DNA from: Foliamicus sp965115835
GTDB taxonomy: Bacteria > Pseudomonadota > Gammaproteobacteria > Steroidobacterales > Foliamicaceae
DNA: 64,000 nt
Assembly (NCBI GenBank): GCA_965115835.1
Contig: OZ220471.1
Span: forward strand, 1,488,001 to 1,552,000
Reading direction: 5' to 3'
In this document: positions 53,923 to 62,739 of the stretch, in pieces
Layout: each line of letters starts with the position of its first letter
How positions within the stretch are numbered: the first letter of the stretch is position 1
Notes under the pieces: model-generated
What the model was told of the DNA's origin: nothing
The model's database searches: none
Seen by the model: the letters and a program-made list of their open reading frames with translations, nothing else
Translations under genes and position numbers: made by a program

Positions 53923-56879
53923 CACGCTGTCTCCGCCCGCCGCCAGGTGTCCACGCCGGTCCATTTCTCGAACTGGATCAGAGAGGTGTTCGGCGCCATG
54001 CCGCTGGCTTGCGCGGTAATGGTTTTCTTGGGATTGAGCATGTTCACGCACCCGCCCAGGTCGGTCGAGTTGCCCGGTTCGCCAACCGGTCGGTATTGGG
54101 CGGATCCGGTACAGGCGCTGACCACGCCCCGCCGCAGCCGATCCGTCACCTGGGCGGCGCAGACCACCGAGCCCCGGTGGTTCCACAAGCGTATGAGATC
54201 GTCGTCCTCAACCCCCCGTTCCTCCGCATCCTGGCGGTTGACGCGCGCCACCAGGTAGGAATGGCCGTTCACCGTGACCCGGTGCTCGCGGATGTCCTGG
54301 AGCGTGCAGCCCTCGTCGTCACCCATGATGTGAAACGGGTAGCGCGTGTGAGGCGTCAGCAGTTGCAGGGGAAAATCCGCCAGATCCGGTTCGGCCTCGG
54401 CGTTCTCGTAGTTCTTCTGGTACTCGTTGAGCGGCCGGCGCGCGGGATCGTCGATCTTGCCCAGGGTGCCGGGCAGGAACTCGAACTTGCCGGACGGCGT
54501 TTGCAGTCCGTCGCCGAAATCCGCCACGTAATCCGACGGCAGCGGATAGGGCTCGGGCGTGTCTTTCTTGCGGCCCTCGTAGAACCAGCGGTTGGCCGTT
54601 GGAGCGCGGGCGTTTTCCGGATCCGCGGGCACCACGAAATAGCCTTTCTGCAGAAACTTCTTCCAGGAAGTGTGCTTGGCCAGATCCGACGAATCGAACA
54701 CGCGCTTGCACCAGTCGAGTTCGGTGTTGCCGCCTTCGGAATACAGCGCCCCCAGCCCCAGGCGCTCGGCAATGGCGAGGAAGATGTCGTAATCGGACTT
54801 CGACTCGCCGAGCGGCTCGATGCACTTGTGCTGCAGCGAGATCACCCGGTGATTGACCATCGAGAACATGTGATGCACATAGCCCGCGCCAACGTTGTAG
54901 TACTCGCCGATGTCCCAGCGTTCGAATACGGTGCAGGCGGGAAGGACGATGTCCGCGTACGGGGTCTCGCCCTCCCACCAGACCGACTGGTTGACGACGA
55001 AAGGCAGGTTCTCCGACTGATACATCTGCACCCAGCGGTTGGAGTCGACCATGGTGCCGAACGAGGAGCTTCCGTACTTGTACATCATCTGGATTTTGGC
55101 GTGACCGGGCGCCGGGTAGCCGAAACGGAGGAACTGGCCCTGAACCGAGGAAACATCGGTCAGAAAACCCATCGCCTTCCCCTCCATGATCGCCTCGGGC
55201 AAACGGATCTTGGGAATGTTCTGGCGCGACGAGTTCATGGTCACGACATGCGGCATGCGCTGGTAGTTGTTGGCCGCATTGGCGCTGTACGTCAGCTCGC
55301 CCGACATGCTGCCTTCCGCATAGCCGGGGAAGTAGAAGGAGAAGTCCACCGGAGTGCCAAACTGAAGGTTGCCGAAGTTCACTCCCGCCCTCCCGAAACC
55401 CTGCATCGCGCCCAGGATGGTCATCATCCGCGCCCACTGGATGCCCATGGGCCCGCGGCCGGCGCCGCCGAGGCCACAGCCCCAGCCGCCGGCGCCGAGA
55501 TAGGTCTTGCTGCGCCCCCATTCCCTCGCCAGCGCCCGGACCTCGCGCGCAGGCACCCCGGTCTCCGCCTCCTGCCACTCGGGAGTCTTGGGCGTACCGT
55601 CGGATTCGCCGAGGATATAGGCCTTCCATTCGCCGAAGCCGGTGGTTCGCCGGTCGACGAATTCCTTGTCGTAGAGGCCCTCGGTGATCCATACATGGCA
55701 CAACGCCTGGGCCAGCGCGGAATCGGCGCCGGGTTTCGGCGAGATCCACTTGCCGCCCAGATGGGCCGCCGTGTGGTTCAGGAACGGATCGATATGGACC
55801 ATCCTGATGCCCAGTTCCCTGGCCCACTCGCGCCGCACGGTCCCCTCGTAGCCGTAGCTGGCGTCCGGGTCGCTCGACCAGAACACGATCAGCTCCGCTT
55901 CCTTGAGGCAGTCCTCCACGGTGCCGTAGAACTCCGGCGTCCCCAGCCGCATGCTGTTGCCCCAGTGGTGCATGGCGCCCCAGTACCACCCCTCCCAGCT
56001 ATCGGGGTTGTTGTGCAGCTTGGAACAGCCGATGAGGTTCCAGAAGCGATTGAAGGCGCTCAGGTAATGACCGAGATTGCCCCACTGGTGGTGTGAGCCG
56101 TGCGCCACCAGCACGGCCCCCGGGCCATGGCTCTTGGAACGCTTGATCTCCCTGACCACGATGTCCAGCGCCTCGTCCCAACTGATCCGCTCGAATGCCG
56201 ACTTGCCGCGGTTTTGGATATTGCGGTCGCCGTCGGGGTCGAAGTCCACCCGCTTCATGGGATGGAGAATGCGGTTTTTCGAGTAGACCATGGATTTCTG
56301 GCACATGCCATGCGCGGCCAGGGTAGTGCGCCGCGGCGGCGTGAAGGTCTTTCCCCTGGCCCTTATGGTCCAGGACGGAGCGTCTTCGTCGTCGAAGTCC
56401 AGGGGAGTGACCCTGATGATCTTGCCGTCCTTGACGTACACGAAGATCGGCCCACCGTTGGTACCGTTGGTGTAGCGGACGACGCCGTTGCCCATGTCGG
56501 CGCCGCTCTTCCAGCGCACCGTCTGCATCCGGTTGAGCGTGCTCATGAACCACACCGCCAGATCGTCCGTGCCCTCCACCAGGAGCTTGAAGTTCTTGGC
56601 GGCGTCGATCCGCACCAACGGATCGAACGGCGGTGTGAGAAACTCCTCGGCGATGGCCTTGTTCTTGAATATAATGGAGAAATCGGGCTTTTCATGGATG
56701 CCCTTGCGCGACTTCACCTTGCCTTTCTTCAGTTGGACCCAGCGGCCTTGCGAGTTGTCCTGCAACTTGAATTGCGCCACCAGATCCCTCTCCTTGAGCC
56801 GGTTCGCAAACTCGGGGTACAAGCGCGCAGCGAGCCGCAGTGCTTGCACCATGGCGAAGAGAATGGCCGAAAATCGCAT
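53922..56879 (-). CDS. Molybdopterin-dependent catalytic subunit, transhydroxylase-like, with SCP2-like N-terminal fusion
   Basis: The 985-residue DMSO-reductase-superfamily protein lacks an N-terminal CxxCxxxC cluster motif, as in the alpha subunit of pyrogallol-phloroglucinol transhydroxylase. The segment AHGSHHQWGNLGHYL (259-273) and PDSWEG (292-297) may supply the active-site His/Tyr and the Asp-Ser pair in which Ser ligates molybdenum in that enzyme. The first about 120 residues (FANRLKERDLVAQFKLQD..., KPDFSIIFKNKAIAEEFL) form an extra domain resembling sterol-carrier-protein-2 folds. No Tat signal is seen, so it should be cytoplasmic. ATG 56879 is preceded by GGGAGGA. The substrate is unknown, perhaps a phenolic or other ring compound. 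Confidence 0.82.
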   Translation of the reverse strand: MRFSAILFAMVQALRLAARLYPEFANRLKERDLVAQFKLQDNSQGRWVQLKKGKVKSRKGIHEKPDFSIIFKNKAIAEEFLTPPFDPLVRIDAAKNFKLLVEGTDDLAVWFMSTLNRMQTVRWKSGADMGNGVVRYTNGTNGGPIFVYVKDGKIIRVTPLDFDDEDAPSWTIRARGKTFTPPRRTTLAAHGMCQKSMVYSKNRILHPMKRVDFDPDGDRNIQNRGKSAFERISWDEALDIVVREIKRSKSHGPGAVLVAHGSHHQWGNLGHYLSAFNRFWNLIGCSKLHNNPDSWEGWYWGAMHHWGNSMRLGTPEFYGTVEDCLKEAELIVFWSSDPDASYGYEGTVRREWARELGIRMVHIDPFLNHTAAHLGGKWISPKPGADSALAQALCHVWITEGLYDKEFVDRRTTGFGEWKAYILGESDGTPKTPEWQEAETGVPAREVRALAREWGRSKTYLGAGGWGCGLGGAGRGPMGIQWARMMTILGAMQGFGRAGVNFGNLQFGTPVDFSFYFPGYAEGSMSGELTYSANAANNYQRMPHVVTMNSSRQNIPKIRLPEAIMEGKAMGFLTDVSSVQGQFLRFGYPAPGHAKIQMMYKYGSSSFGTMVDSNRWVQMYQSENLPFVVNQSVWWEGETPYADIVLPACTVFERWDIGEYYNVGAGYVHHMFSMVNHRVISLQHKCIEPLGESKSDYDIFLAIAERLGLGALYSEGGNTELDWCKRVFDSSDLAKHTSWKKFLQKGYFVVPADPENARAPTANRWFYEGRKKDTPEPYPLPSDYVADFGDGLQTPSGKFEFLPGTLGKIDDPARRPLNEYQKNYENAEAEPDLADFPLQLLTPHTRYPFHIMGDDEGCTLQDIREHRVTVNGHSYLVARVNRQDAEERGVEDDDLIRLWNHRGSVVCAAQVTDRLRRGVVSACTGSAQYRPVGEPGNSTDLGGCVNMLNPKKTITAQASGMAPNTSLIQFEKWTGVDTWRRAETA

Positions 56880-56974
56880 GTGATTCCTCCCGGCGCGGAA
56901 CTCCAGGATCAGCGCCACAGGCGCCGGATCATAACAATGTTGGCCGCATTGCGTCACCTTCAAGGCCCAGCTTG

Positions 56975-57095
56975 CAGCAATTCCCGCTAACAATGCAGAG
57001 TCGTTCGTTCAGGGCCGAATACCCAAGCTTGTGACCATTCTGGTGTTGGACTGGAGCTGTTTTTCAAGCATTGTCACGCTTGGCGGGAATTGCTG
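56975..57095 (+). mobile_element. 121-bp MITE, copy 3, with perfect 9-bp target duplication
   Basis: This copy has the same length and ends as the other copies, with one T in the left terminal repeat (CAGCAATTCCCGCTAA). It is bracketed by the nonamer CCCAGCTTG at 56966-56974 and 57096-57104, an exact target-site duplication. It lies in the divergent gap between the molybdoenzyme genes and folD, where it could affect either promoter. The 56880-57275 gap holds nothing else that I can identify. Confidence 0.95.
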
Positions 57096-57275
57096 CCCAG
57101 CTTGCATCATGGCGATGACTCGTTCGCCCCCTGCCCGGCCGGCCCGGAACAAGGGCCGCGAGGCGTCCCCGAAGAACCCCCGCCGAGGTCGGGAACCGGT
57201 CGGTCGGATAACATTCCCACCTCCGCTCACGGAGCAGACCCGAGCGCCTTTCCCTGCACGTTTAATGGAAATTTC

Positions 57276-58220
57276 ATGACCGCGCGACTGATTGACGGCA
57301 AGGCCATCGCAGCGGAAATCCGCGAGGCCATCCGGCGCGCCATCGGGCAGCGTCTGGAATCGGGATTGCGGGCGCCGACGCTGGCGACCGTGCTGATCGG
57401 AGAGGAACCGGCATCGCGGATCTACGTGCGCAACAAGCGCCGCGCCTGCGCGGCGGCGGGGATCGAATCGATCGATCACAACCTGCCGGTGGAAACCCGC
57501 GAGCAGGAGCTGCTGGCGCTGATCGACGCCTGCAACCGGGACGAGTCCATTGACGGCATCCTGGTCCAGCTCCCCCTGCCCGCCCACATCAACCCCATGA
57601 ACGTGATCCGGAAAATCGATCCCGGCAAGGATGTGGACGGCTTCCACCCGCTCACATTCGGGTTGCTGGCGTTGCGCACCCCGCGCCTTCGCCCCTGCAC
57701 CGCGTTCGGCGTCCTGCGCATGCTGGAGCACATCGGCGTGGATCCCAAGGGCAGGCATTGCGTGGTGGTGGGCGCCTCCAATCTGGTGGGCCGTCCACTG
57801 GCGCTGGAGCTGCTGCTGGCTGGCGCCACCGTAACCGTTTGCCACCGCTTTACCGCCAACCTCGAAGGACACATCCGTCAGGCGGAAATCCTGGCCAGCG
57901 CCGTGGGCAAGCCGGGGCTTGTGAAGGGGTCATGGATTCGCCCTGGAGCGGTAGTGCTGGATATCGGGATTACGCGGATGAGCAACGGGAGGCTGCGCGG
58001 CGACGTAGAATTCGATCAAGCCTTAAAGCGCGCCCGCTGGATCGCACCCGTTCCGGGCGGCGTGGGGCCAATGACCGTCGCCATGCTGTTGCAGAATACC
58101 CTGGACGCCGCGGTATACAACGCCTCGGCAGCGAGCGGCAACGGCAACGCCGCGGGCGCCAGGGTTGCCGTTGCCGGAGAAGCCGACCAAATCACCAAGC
58201 GCCAGGGAGTCTCGAAATGA
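57276..58220 (+). CDS. folD: Bifunctional methylenetetrahydrofolate dehydrogenase/cyclohydrolase
   Basis: The enzyme interconverts 5,10-methylene-THF and 10-formyl-THF for one-carbon supply. The 314-residue product has the active-site pair in YVRNK (Tyr50, Lys54), VQLPLP, PGKDVDGFHP, and the C-terminal PGGVGPMTVAMLLQNT. Two usually conserved spots differ: PCTAFG instead of PCTPxG and GASNLVGRP instead of GRSxxVGxP. A tail of about 25 residues after the family end (GNGNAAGARVAVAGEADQ) is unusual. The stop overlaps the next gene (ATGA). Confidence 0.94.
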   Translation: MTARLIDGKAIAAEIREAIRRAIGQRLESGLRAPTLATVLIGEEPASRIYVRNKRRACAAAGIESIDHNLPVETREQELLALIDACNRDESIDGILVQLPLPAHINPMNVIRKIDPGKDVDGFHPLTFGLLALRTPRLRPCTAFGVLRMLEHIGVDPKGRHCVVVGASNLVGRPLALELLLAGATVTVCHRFTANLEGHIRQAEILASAVGKPGLVKGSWIRPGAVVLDIGITRMSNGRLRGDVEFDQALKRARWIAPVPGGVGPMTVAMLLQNTLDAAVYNASAASGNGNAAGARVAVAGEADQITKRQGVSK

Positions 58221-58825
58221 AGCAAGTCCATGCAGCCATCCGAACCGTAGTCCTTTGCCTGCCGGCAATGGCCGGATTCGGCCTCGACGCCCAGGAGCCG
58301 GCCGAAGCCGAAGAGCCCCTGGAGGACTTCCCGCGGATTCGCGTCGAAACCACCGCCGGGGCCTTCACGCTCGAATTGTTCGCCCTGGAGGCGCCGCTGA
58401 CCGTGGCGCAGTTCCTGCGCCTGACCGGCAGCCGCTTCTACGAGGGCGCCATCTTTCATCGCGTGGTCAAGGGCTTCGTCATTCAGGGCGGCGGTTTTTC
58501 AAGCGACTTCCAGGAGCGCAAGGTGGAAGAGACATTGCCCAACGAAGCGGGCAACGGGCGCTCGAATGTGCGCGGCGCCATCGCCATGGCCCGCACCGGC
58601 GAGCCCCATTCGGCCCGCAACCAGTTCTATATCAACTTGCAGGACAACGCTGCGCTGGATCCACAGCCCGGACGCTGGGGATACGCCGTGTTCGGCCAGG
58701 TCATCAGCGGCATGGACGTGATCGACGACATCGGCAGTCGCGCCACCGGGCCGGGCGGCGGCTTCGCGCGGGATGTGCCGGTGGAACCTGTGATTATCGA
58801 GAGGGTGCTGCGCGTGACGCAATGA
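58217..58825 (+). CDS. Peptidyl-prolyl cis-trans isomerase, cyclophilin type, exported
   Basis: The 202-residue cyclophilin helps fold proteins by isomerising prolyl bonds. A signal peptide (about residues 1-25, TVVLCLPAMAGFGLDA) and an acidic linker suggest a periplasmic PpiA-like enzyme. The cyclophilin core shows FHRVVKGFVIQGGGF, the AIAMARTGEPHSARNQFYI block and GYAVFGQVISGMDV. It overlaps folD upstream and lpxH downstream by ATGA junctions, so the three genes form one operon. Confidence 0.92.
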   Translation: MKQVHAAIRTVVLCLPAMAGFGLDAQEPAEAEEPLEDFPRIRVETTAGAFTLELFALEAPLTVAQFLRLTGSRFYEGAIFHRVVKGFVIQGGGFSSDFQERKVEETLPNEAGNGRSNVRGAIAMARTGEPHSARNQFYINLQDNAALDPQPGRWGYAVFGQVISGMDVIDDIGSRATGPGGGFARDVPVEPVIIERVLRVTQ

Positions 58826-59544
58826 CCACCCTGTTCATCTCCGATCTGCATCTGGACCCCGAGCGGCCCGGCGCAACCCGCGCCTTTCACCGCTTTCTCG
58901 ACGACCGCGCCTCAAGCGCCGAAGCCCTGTATATCCTCGGCGACCTGTTCGAGGCCTGGGTGGGCGACGACGACGACGCCCCGCTGGCGCAAGAGGTTGT
59001 CGGGGCGCTGGCGCGGCTGACCGCCGGCGGCACGGCGGTTTTCTTTGCCCACGGCAACCGCGACTTCCTGGTGGGCGAGGAATTCGCCCGGCGCAGCGGC
59101 GCCATGCTGCTTGAGGAAACGAGCGTCGTGGCAATTGGCGGCCAGCGGCGGCTGCTGATGCATGGCGACAGCATGTGCACGGACGACCACGACTATCAAG
59201 CGTTCCGGGCGATGGTCCGCGAGCCCGCGTGGCAGGCGCGGTTCCTCGCCCGGCCGCTTGAGGAGCGGCGCGCGCTGGCCGCGCAGGCGCGCGACGCCAG
59301 CCGCGTATCAACCCGCGGCAAGCCCATGGAAATCATGGATGTCAACCCGTCGGCCGTGGCCGACGCCATGCGCTCCAGCGGGACATGCCACCTGATCCAC
59401 GGCCACACACACCGTCCCGCGGTGCACGAATTCGTCCTCGACGGCAAGCCAGCCCGGCGGACTGTGCTGGGCGACTGGTTCCAGCGCGGCTGGGCGCTGG
59501 AATGGAGCGAACAAGGGTTCCGCCTGGACGCCTTCGATATTTGA
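58822..59544 (+). CDS. lpxH: UDP-2,3-diacylglucosamine diphosphatase
   Basis: LpxH cleaves UDP-2,3-diacylglucosamine to lipid X in lipid A synthesis. The 240-residue metallophosphoesterase shows every family motif: FISDLHLD (5-12), GDLFE, GNRDF, the HGD box in LLMHGDSMCTDDHDYQ and GHTHRP near residue 195. It overlaps the cyclophilin stop. The order cyclophilin-lpxH is the same as ppiB-lpxH in E. coli. Confidence 0.96.
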   Translation: MTTLFISDLHLDPERPGATRAFHRFLDDRASSAEALYILGDLFEAWVGDDDDAPLAQEVVGALARLTAGGTAVFFAHGNRDFLVGEEFARRSGAMLLEETSVVAIGGQRRLLMHGDSMCTDDHDYQAFRAMVREPAWQARFLARPLEERRALAAQARDASRVSTRGKPMEIMDVNPSAVADAMRSSGTCHLIHGHTHRPAVHEFVLDGKPARRTVLGDWFQRGWALEWSEQGFRLDAFDI

Positions 59545-59577
59545 GCCGGATATCTCCGTCGGCGCCAAGCCGGCGAG

Positions 59578-61218
59578 TCATGCGGGCTGGGTTCCCGGCG
59601 CGGGGCGGCGGGCGAGGCGCTGGCGCATTGCGTTGCAGGCGTTGACCGGCGCCTCGCCGTCGTGTTCGGAGCAGATGGCGGCGAGGCTGCTGTCCAGCGC
59701 GGCCAGCGAAAGTCCTGCGTGGTGCTCGTCGCGCCACGCGGTCAGCGCGTCGGTCAGCCAGCCCAGGGAACGCAGGTTGCGGTTGGCCAGCGCATCCGGC
59801 TGGCCCCGTATTTCGGCCAGGACCCCTGTGGCAACATTGAGGATCGCCTCCGCGTCCTGCGGAACCCACAGCATCAGGCGGCGCGCGTAGATCACGCCGT
59901 GCTGCAGGCGCGTGGCCGTGCCGCGCGCCTCGCGATAGTAGCGCTCCATCCAGCGCACCGCGCCGTCCACGTCGCCGGCCTCGAAGCTCAGCGTGGCAAG
60001 CGGATACATGAAGTAGTAGGGTTCCTCGGAGATTCCAAGCTCCTTCTCCAGCAGGACCCGCGCCCGCTCGTTCTCGCCCGCGTCGTGCAGCAAGTTGTAG
60101 GCATAGTAGATAACGCTCTGGCGTTCCTGCTGGGTCCCCGCAGAGGCGTCGGCCTGTTGCACCGCGCTCACGATGCGGTCCAGCAAGGCCGGGTCTGGCA
60201 GGGCTTCGGGATCGTCTAGACGCTCCAGTTCCAGCAGCAGCCCCAATGAGGAGATCGTCGCGGTACTGGTGGCGGCGGGGCTGGCGATGACCGATTCGAT
60301 CGCCGCCGCGAATGCGGCGCGCAGCCCGTCCCGCCGGGGCGGCTGGGGCGCCATGGCGGCGAAGGCGGAAGCGAGCTTGCCGGAGAACATTATCAGGTTG
60401 TCGAGATCCGGATCCTCCGCGTCCAAAACGCGGGACAGGACGGCATGGTCCGCGGCCCCCAGGCCCGGATCGCCGGCGGCGATTGCCTCCGAGAGCCGCA
60501 GGGCGCGAACCCTGCGGGCCAGCGCAGGATCATTGTCCGGAGCCGTTTCTTCCAGACGGCGGAACAGCTCCAGGTAGCGCTCGGGCGCCAGGGTCCGGCG
60601 GTCCTGGTACCAGGAGTGATAGGCGAGACGGCGGTACTCGGCCTCATTGAGCGGGCGCTCGCCGTCGAGCGCCCGCTCGACCAGCTTCGCAACCGGCAGG
60701 AGATCGGAACGAGTGTCGTCGAGGGCCGCCATGAAGGAATCGGCCGTCAGGGTGCCCGGCAGCCGGGTCAGCTCCTGTCCGGAGGCGTCGAAAACGATGA
60801 CCGAGGGATAGCCCACGGCATCGTGTTTCTCGCCCCAGACCTGGGCGCGCTCGGTATCGCCGTCCAGATACACGGCCACGAAATCGCGCGTTGCGGCAAT
60901 GAACTCGGGCTGCCGGAACAGCGTGCTCTTGAGGGCATTGCAGGGCGGACACCACACTGCCCCCCAGTAGAGGAACAGGGGTTTGGCGGACTGCCGGGAT
61001 TCGGCAAAGGCCTCCTCCACGCTTCCCTGATGCCAGGCAATCGCGGTCTGTTCATCCGTTGCGGCGGCGGCATCGGGCGCAGAAAGCCCGGCGTCGGGCG
61101 CGGGCGTTCCGGCGTCGGGCGCGCAGGAGCAAAGCAAAAGACACGCCGCCAGACTGGAGAAGGCGGTGGCTGATATTCCCGGGAACGTTCCCGGTGACAT
61201 TGCCGAAAGACGAATCAT
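59578..61218 (-). CDS. Thioredoxin-fold lipoprotein with large helical C-terminal region
   Basis: The 546-residue product begins with a lipoprotein signal (SSLAACLLLCSC, lipid Cys at 30 or 32) followed by a Pro/Asp/Ala linker. A thioredoxin-like domain contains WCPPC at 89-93 and GYPSVIVFDASGQEL, so it may act as a periplasmic disulfide reductase or reporter. Residues about 190-546 are alpha-helical and TPR-like in look, with no clear motif. ATG 61218 is chosen because it gives the signal peptide; frames upstream run into tandem repeats. Confidence 0.8.
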   Translation of the reverse strand: MIRLSAMSPGTFPGISATAFSSLAACLLLCSCAPDAGTPAPDAGLSAPDAAAATDEQTAIAWHQGSVEEAFAESRQSAKPLFLYWGAVWCPPCNALKSTLFRQPEFIAATRDFVAVYLDGDTERAQVWGEKHDAVGYPSVIVFDASGQELTRLPGTLTADSFMAALDDTRSDLLPVAKLVERALDGERPLNEAEYRRLAYHSWYQDRRTLAPERYLELFRRLEETAPDNDPALARRVRALRLSEAIAAGDPGLGAADHAVLSRVLDAEDPDLDNLIMFSGKLASAFAAMAPQPPRRDGLRAAFAAAIESVIASPAATSTATISSLGLLLELERLDDPEALPDPALLDRIVSAVQQADASAGTQQERQSVIYYAYNLLHDAGENERARVLLEKELGISEEPYYFMYPLATLSFEAGDVDGAVRWMERYYREARGTATRLQHGVIYARRLMLWVPQDAEAILNVATGVLAEIRGQPDALANRNLRSLGWLTDALTAWRDEHHAGLSLAALDSSLAAICSEHDGEAPVNACNAMRQRLARRPAPGTQPA

Positions 61219-61298
61219 TAAGTAATCCCCTGCCAAGGAAATGACATGGGCCGCGCCCCGGGGCTGCGGCCGCGTACGGGTGAGTCTAGCATCCCGGG

Positions 61299-61556
61299 CC
61301 GGGAAAAAGCGGCGCTGCGCTCGAACGGCCCTGCGTCCCGTCTGGCTGCGTTGCCCGCCGGTCGCACAGCCCCCAACAGGCTTGCCGGCAGAGCCGGGAC
61401 GGACGCCTGACCGCCGGGAAAAAGCGGCGCTGCGCTCGAACAGCCCTGCATCCCGTCCGGCTGCGTTGCCCGCCGGTCGCACAGCCCCCAACAGGCTTGC
61501 CGGCAGCGCCGGGACGGACGCCTGACCGCCGGGAAAAAGCGGCGCTGCGCTCGAAC
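61299..61556. repeat. 115-bp tandem repeat, about 2.2 copies
   Basis: The word CCGGGAAAAAGC recurs at 61299, 61414 and 61529, exactly 115 bases apart, and the intervening sequences match almost base for base. The third copy is cut after about 28 bases. The array fills the divergent gap (61219-61705) between the thioredoxin-fold lipoprotein and sdhB. I see no coding or RNA signature in it. Confidence 0.9.
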
Positions 61557-61705
61557 GGGCGTCTGACCGCTCCCGGTGCGACGCGCACTTCCGCCCCCAA
61601 GGACTGCCGGCATGGCCGGGAGCCGGATGAGGCAATGCCGCGGGCGATTTGCTAATATCCCGCTTCAGGCCCAGCTGACATGTTCACCGGGATCCGATAA
61701 CCCGC

Positions 61706-62503
61706 ATGGCGCAAATTCTTCTTCCCAGAAACTCCCGCGTACGGCGCGGCCGCCATCACCCCGCGCGGCAAGGCGCCGGCGCCAGCGATTCACGGCGGAT
61801 ACGCCGGTTCAGGATCTACCGCTACAACCCGGACTCGGGGGAAAACCCCCGTGTCGACAGTTATGAAGTGGACATGAACGACTGCGCCCCCATGGTGCTG
61901 GACGCGCTGATCCACATCAAGGACACGGTGGACTCCACGCTTGCCTTCCGCCGTTCCTGCCGCGAGGGAATCTGCGGTTCCTGCGCCATGAACATCAACG
62001 GACTCAACACCCTGGCCTGCACCCAGGCGGTCGGCGACCTGAAGGGCGAAGTGGCCATCTATCCGCTGCCGCATCTCCCGGTGGTGAAGGATCTGGTGCC
62101 GGACCTCACGCATTTCTATGCGCAATACGCCGCTGTGGAACCCTGGCTCAAGACCAAAACCCCCCCTCCCCCCGACCGCGAGCGGCTGCAATCCCGGGAA
62201 GATCAGGAAAAGATCAACACGCCGGCGGCCTGCATTCTTTGCGCCTGCTGCTCCACAAGCTGTCCCAGCTACTGGTGGAACGGCGACCGCTATCTGGGGC
62301 CTGCCGCGCTGCTGGCCGCCTGGCGCTGGCTGGAGGATAGCCGCGACGAAGCCGCAGGCGAACGCCTCGATCAGCTCGAAGACCCCTTCCGCCTCTACCG
62401 CTGCCACACCATCATGAACTGCGCGGAGGCCTGCCCCAAGGACCTCAATCCCGCACGAGCCATCGCGGAAACCAAAAAGAGGCTGATGGAGCGCCGATCC
62501 TGA
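61706..62503 (+). CDS. sdhB: Succinate dehydrogenase iron-sulphur subunit
   Basis: SdhB carries electrons from the flavoprotein to the membrane quinone site in complex II. The 265-residue product has the [2Fe-2S] motif CREGICGSCAMN and the [3Fe-4S]/[4Fe-4S] block with CILCACCSTSCPSYWW and CHTIMNCAEACPK. A basic N-terminal extension of about 30 residues precedes the core. The sdhC, sdhD and sdhA genes are not upstream, since the thioredoxin-fold gene is divergent here, so the sdh operon is split. sdhE follows with an overlap. Confidence 0.95.
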   Translation: MAQILLPRNSRVRRGRHHPARQGAGASDSRRIRRFRIYRYNPDSGENPRVDSYEVDMNDCAPMVLDALIHIKDTVDSTLAFRRSCREGICGSCAMNINGLNTLACTQAVGDLKGEVAIYPLPHLPVVKDLVPDLTHFYAQYAAVEPWLKTKTPPPPDRERLQSREDQEKINTPAACILCACCSTSCPSYWWNGDRYLGPAALLAAWRWLEDSRDEAAGERLDQLEDPFRLYRCHTIMNCAEACPKDLNPARAIAETKKRLMERRS

Positions 62504-62739
62504 CTGCCGCCGCTTCAAGGCTGCGGTGGCGCTGCCGGCGCGGCAGCCGCGAATTGGACCTGCTGCTGGAGCGTTACCTGGAACACCGCTACGAACACGC
62601 CGGCACGGCCGAACAGGCATGCTTCGAGGCGCTGCTCGAACTGGATGATCCCCAGCTGGGCGATTTGCTGGCGGGCCGCGCGGCGGCGGTCAACCCACAG
62701 GAGGCGCGGGTAGTTGAGCGGATTCTCGGCAACGGTTGA
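62500..62739 (+). CDS. sdhE: FAD assembly factor SdhE (CptB), likely non-ATG start
   Basis: SdhE helps attach FAD covalently to SdhA. The 79-residue reading matches the family: RLRWRCRRGSRELDLLLERYLEHRY, with the functionally essential RGxxE motif as RGSRE, then FEALLELDDPQLGDLL. The frame has no ATG, GTG or TTG that would include this motif; CTG 62500, overlapping the sdhB stop as CTGA, is the best candidate. A TTG at 62554 would remove RGxxE and is unlikely. The order sdhB-sdhE-ygfX fits the usual sdhE-ygfX pairing. Confidence 0.82.
   Translation: MTAAASRLRWRCRRGSRELDLLLERYLEHRYEHAGTAEQACFEALLELDDPQLGDLLAGRAAAVNPQEARVVERILGNG

Noticed and set aside
54009..56096. 695-codon plus-strand frame opposite the molybdoenzyme gene
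   Set aside because: It is antisense to a clear molybdopterin protein; composition is that of a GC-rich shadow frame.
61219..61635. Upstream extension of the thioredoxin-fold lipoprotein through the tandem repeats
   Set aside because: It would place repeat-encoded residues before a perfect lipoprotein signal peptide that begins at ATG 61218.
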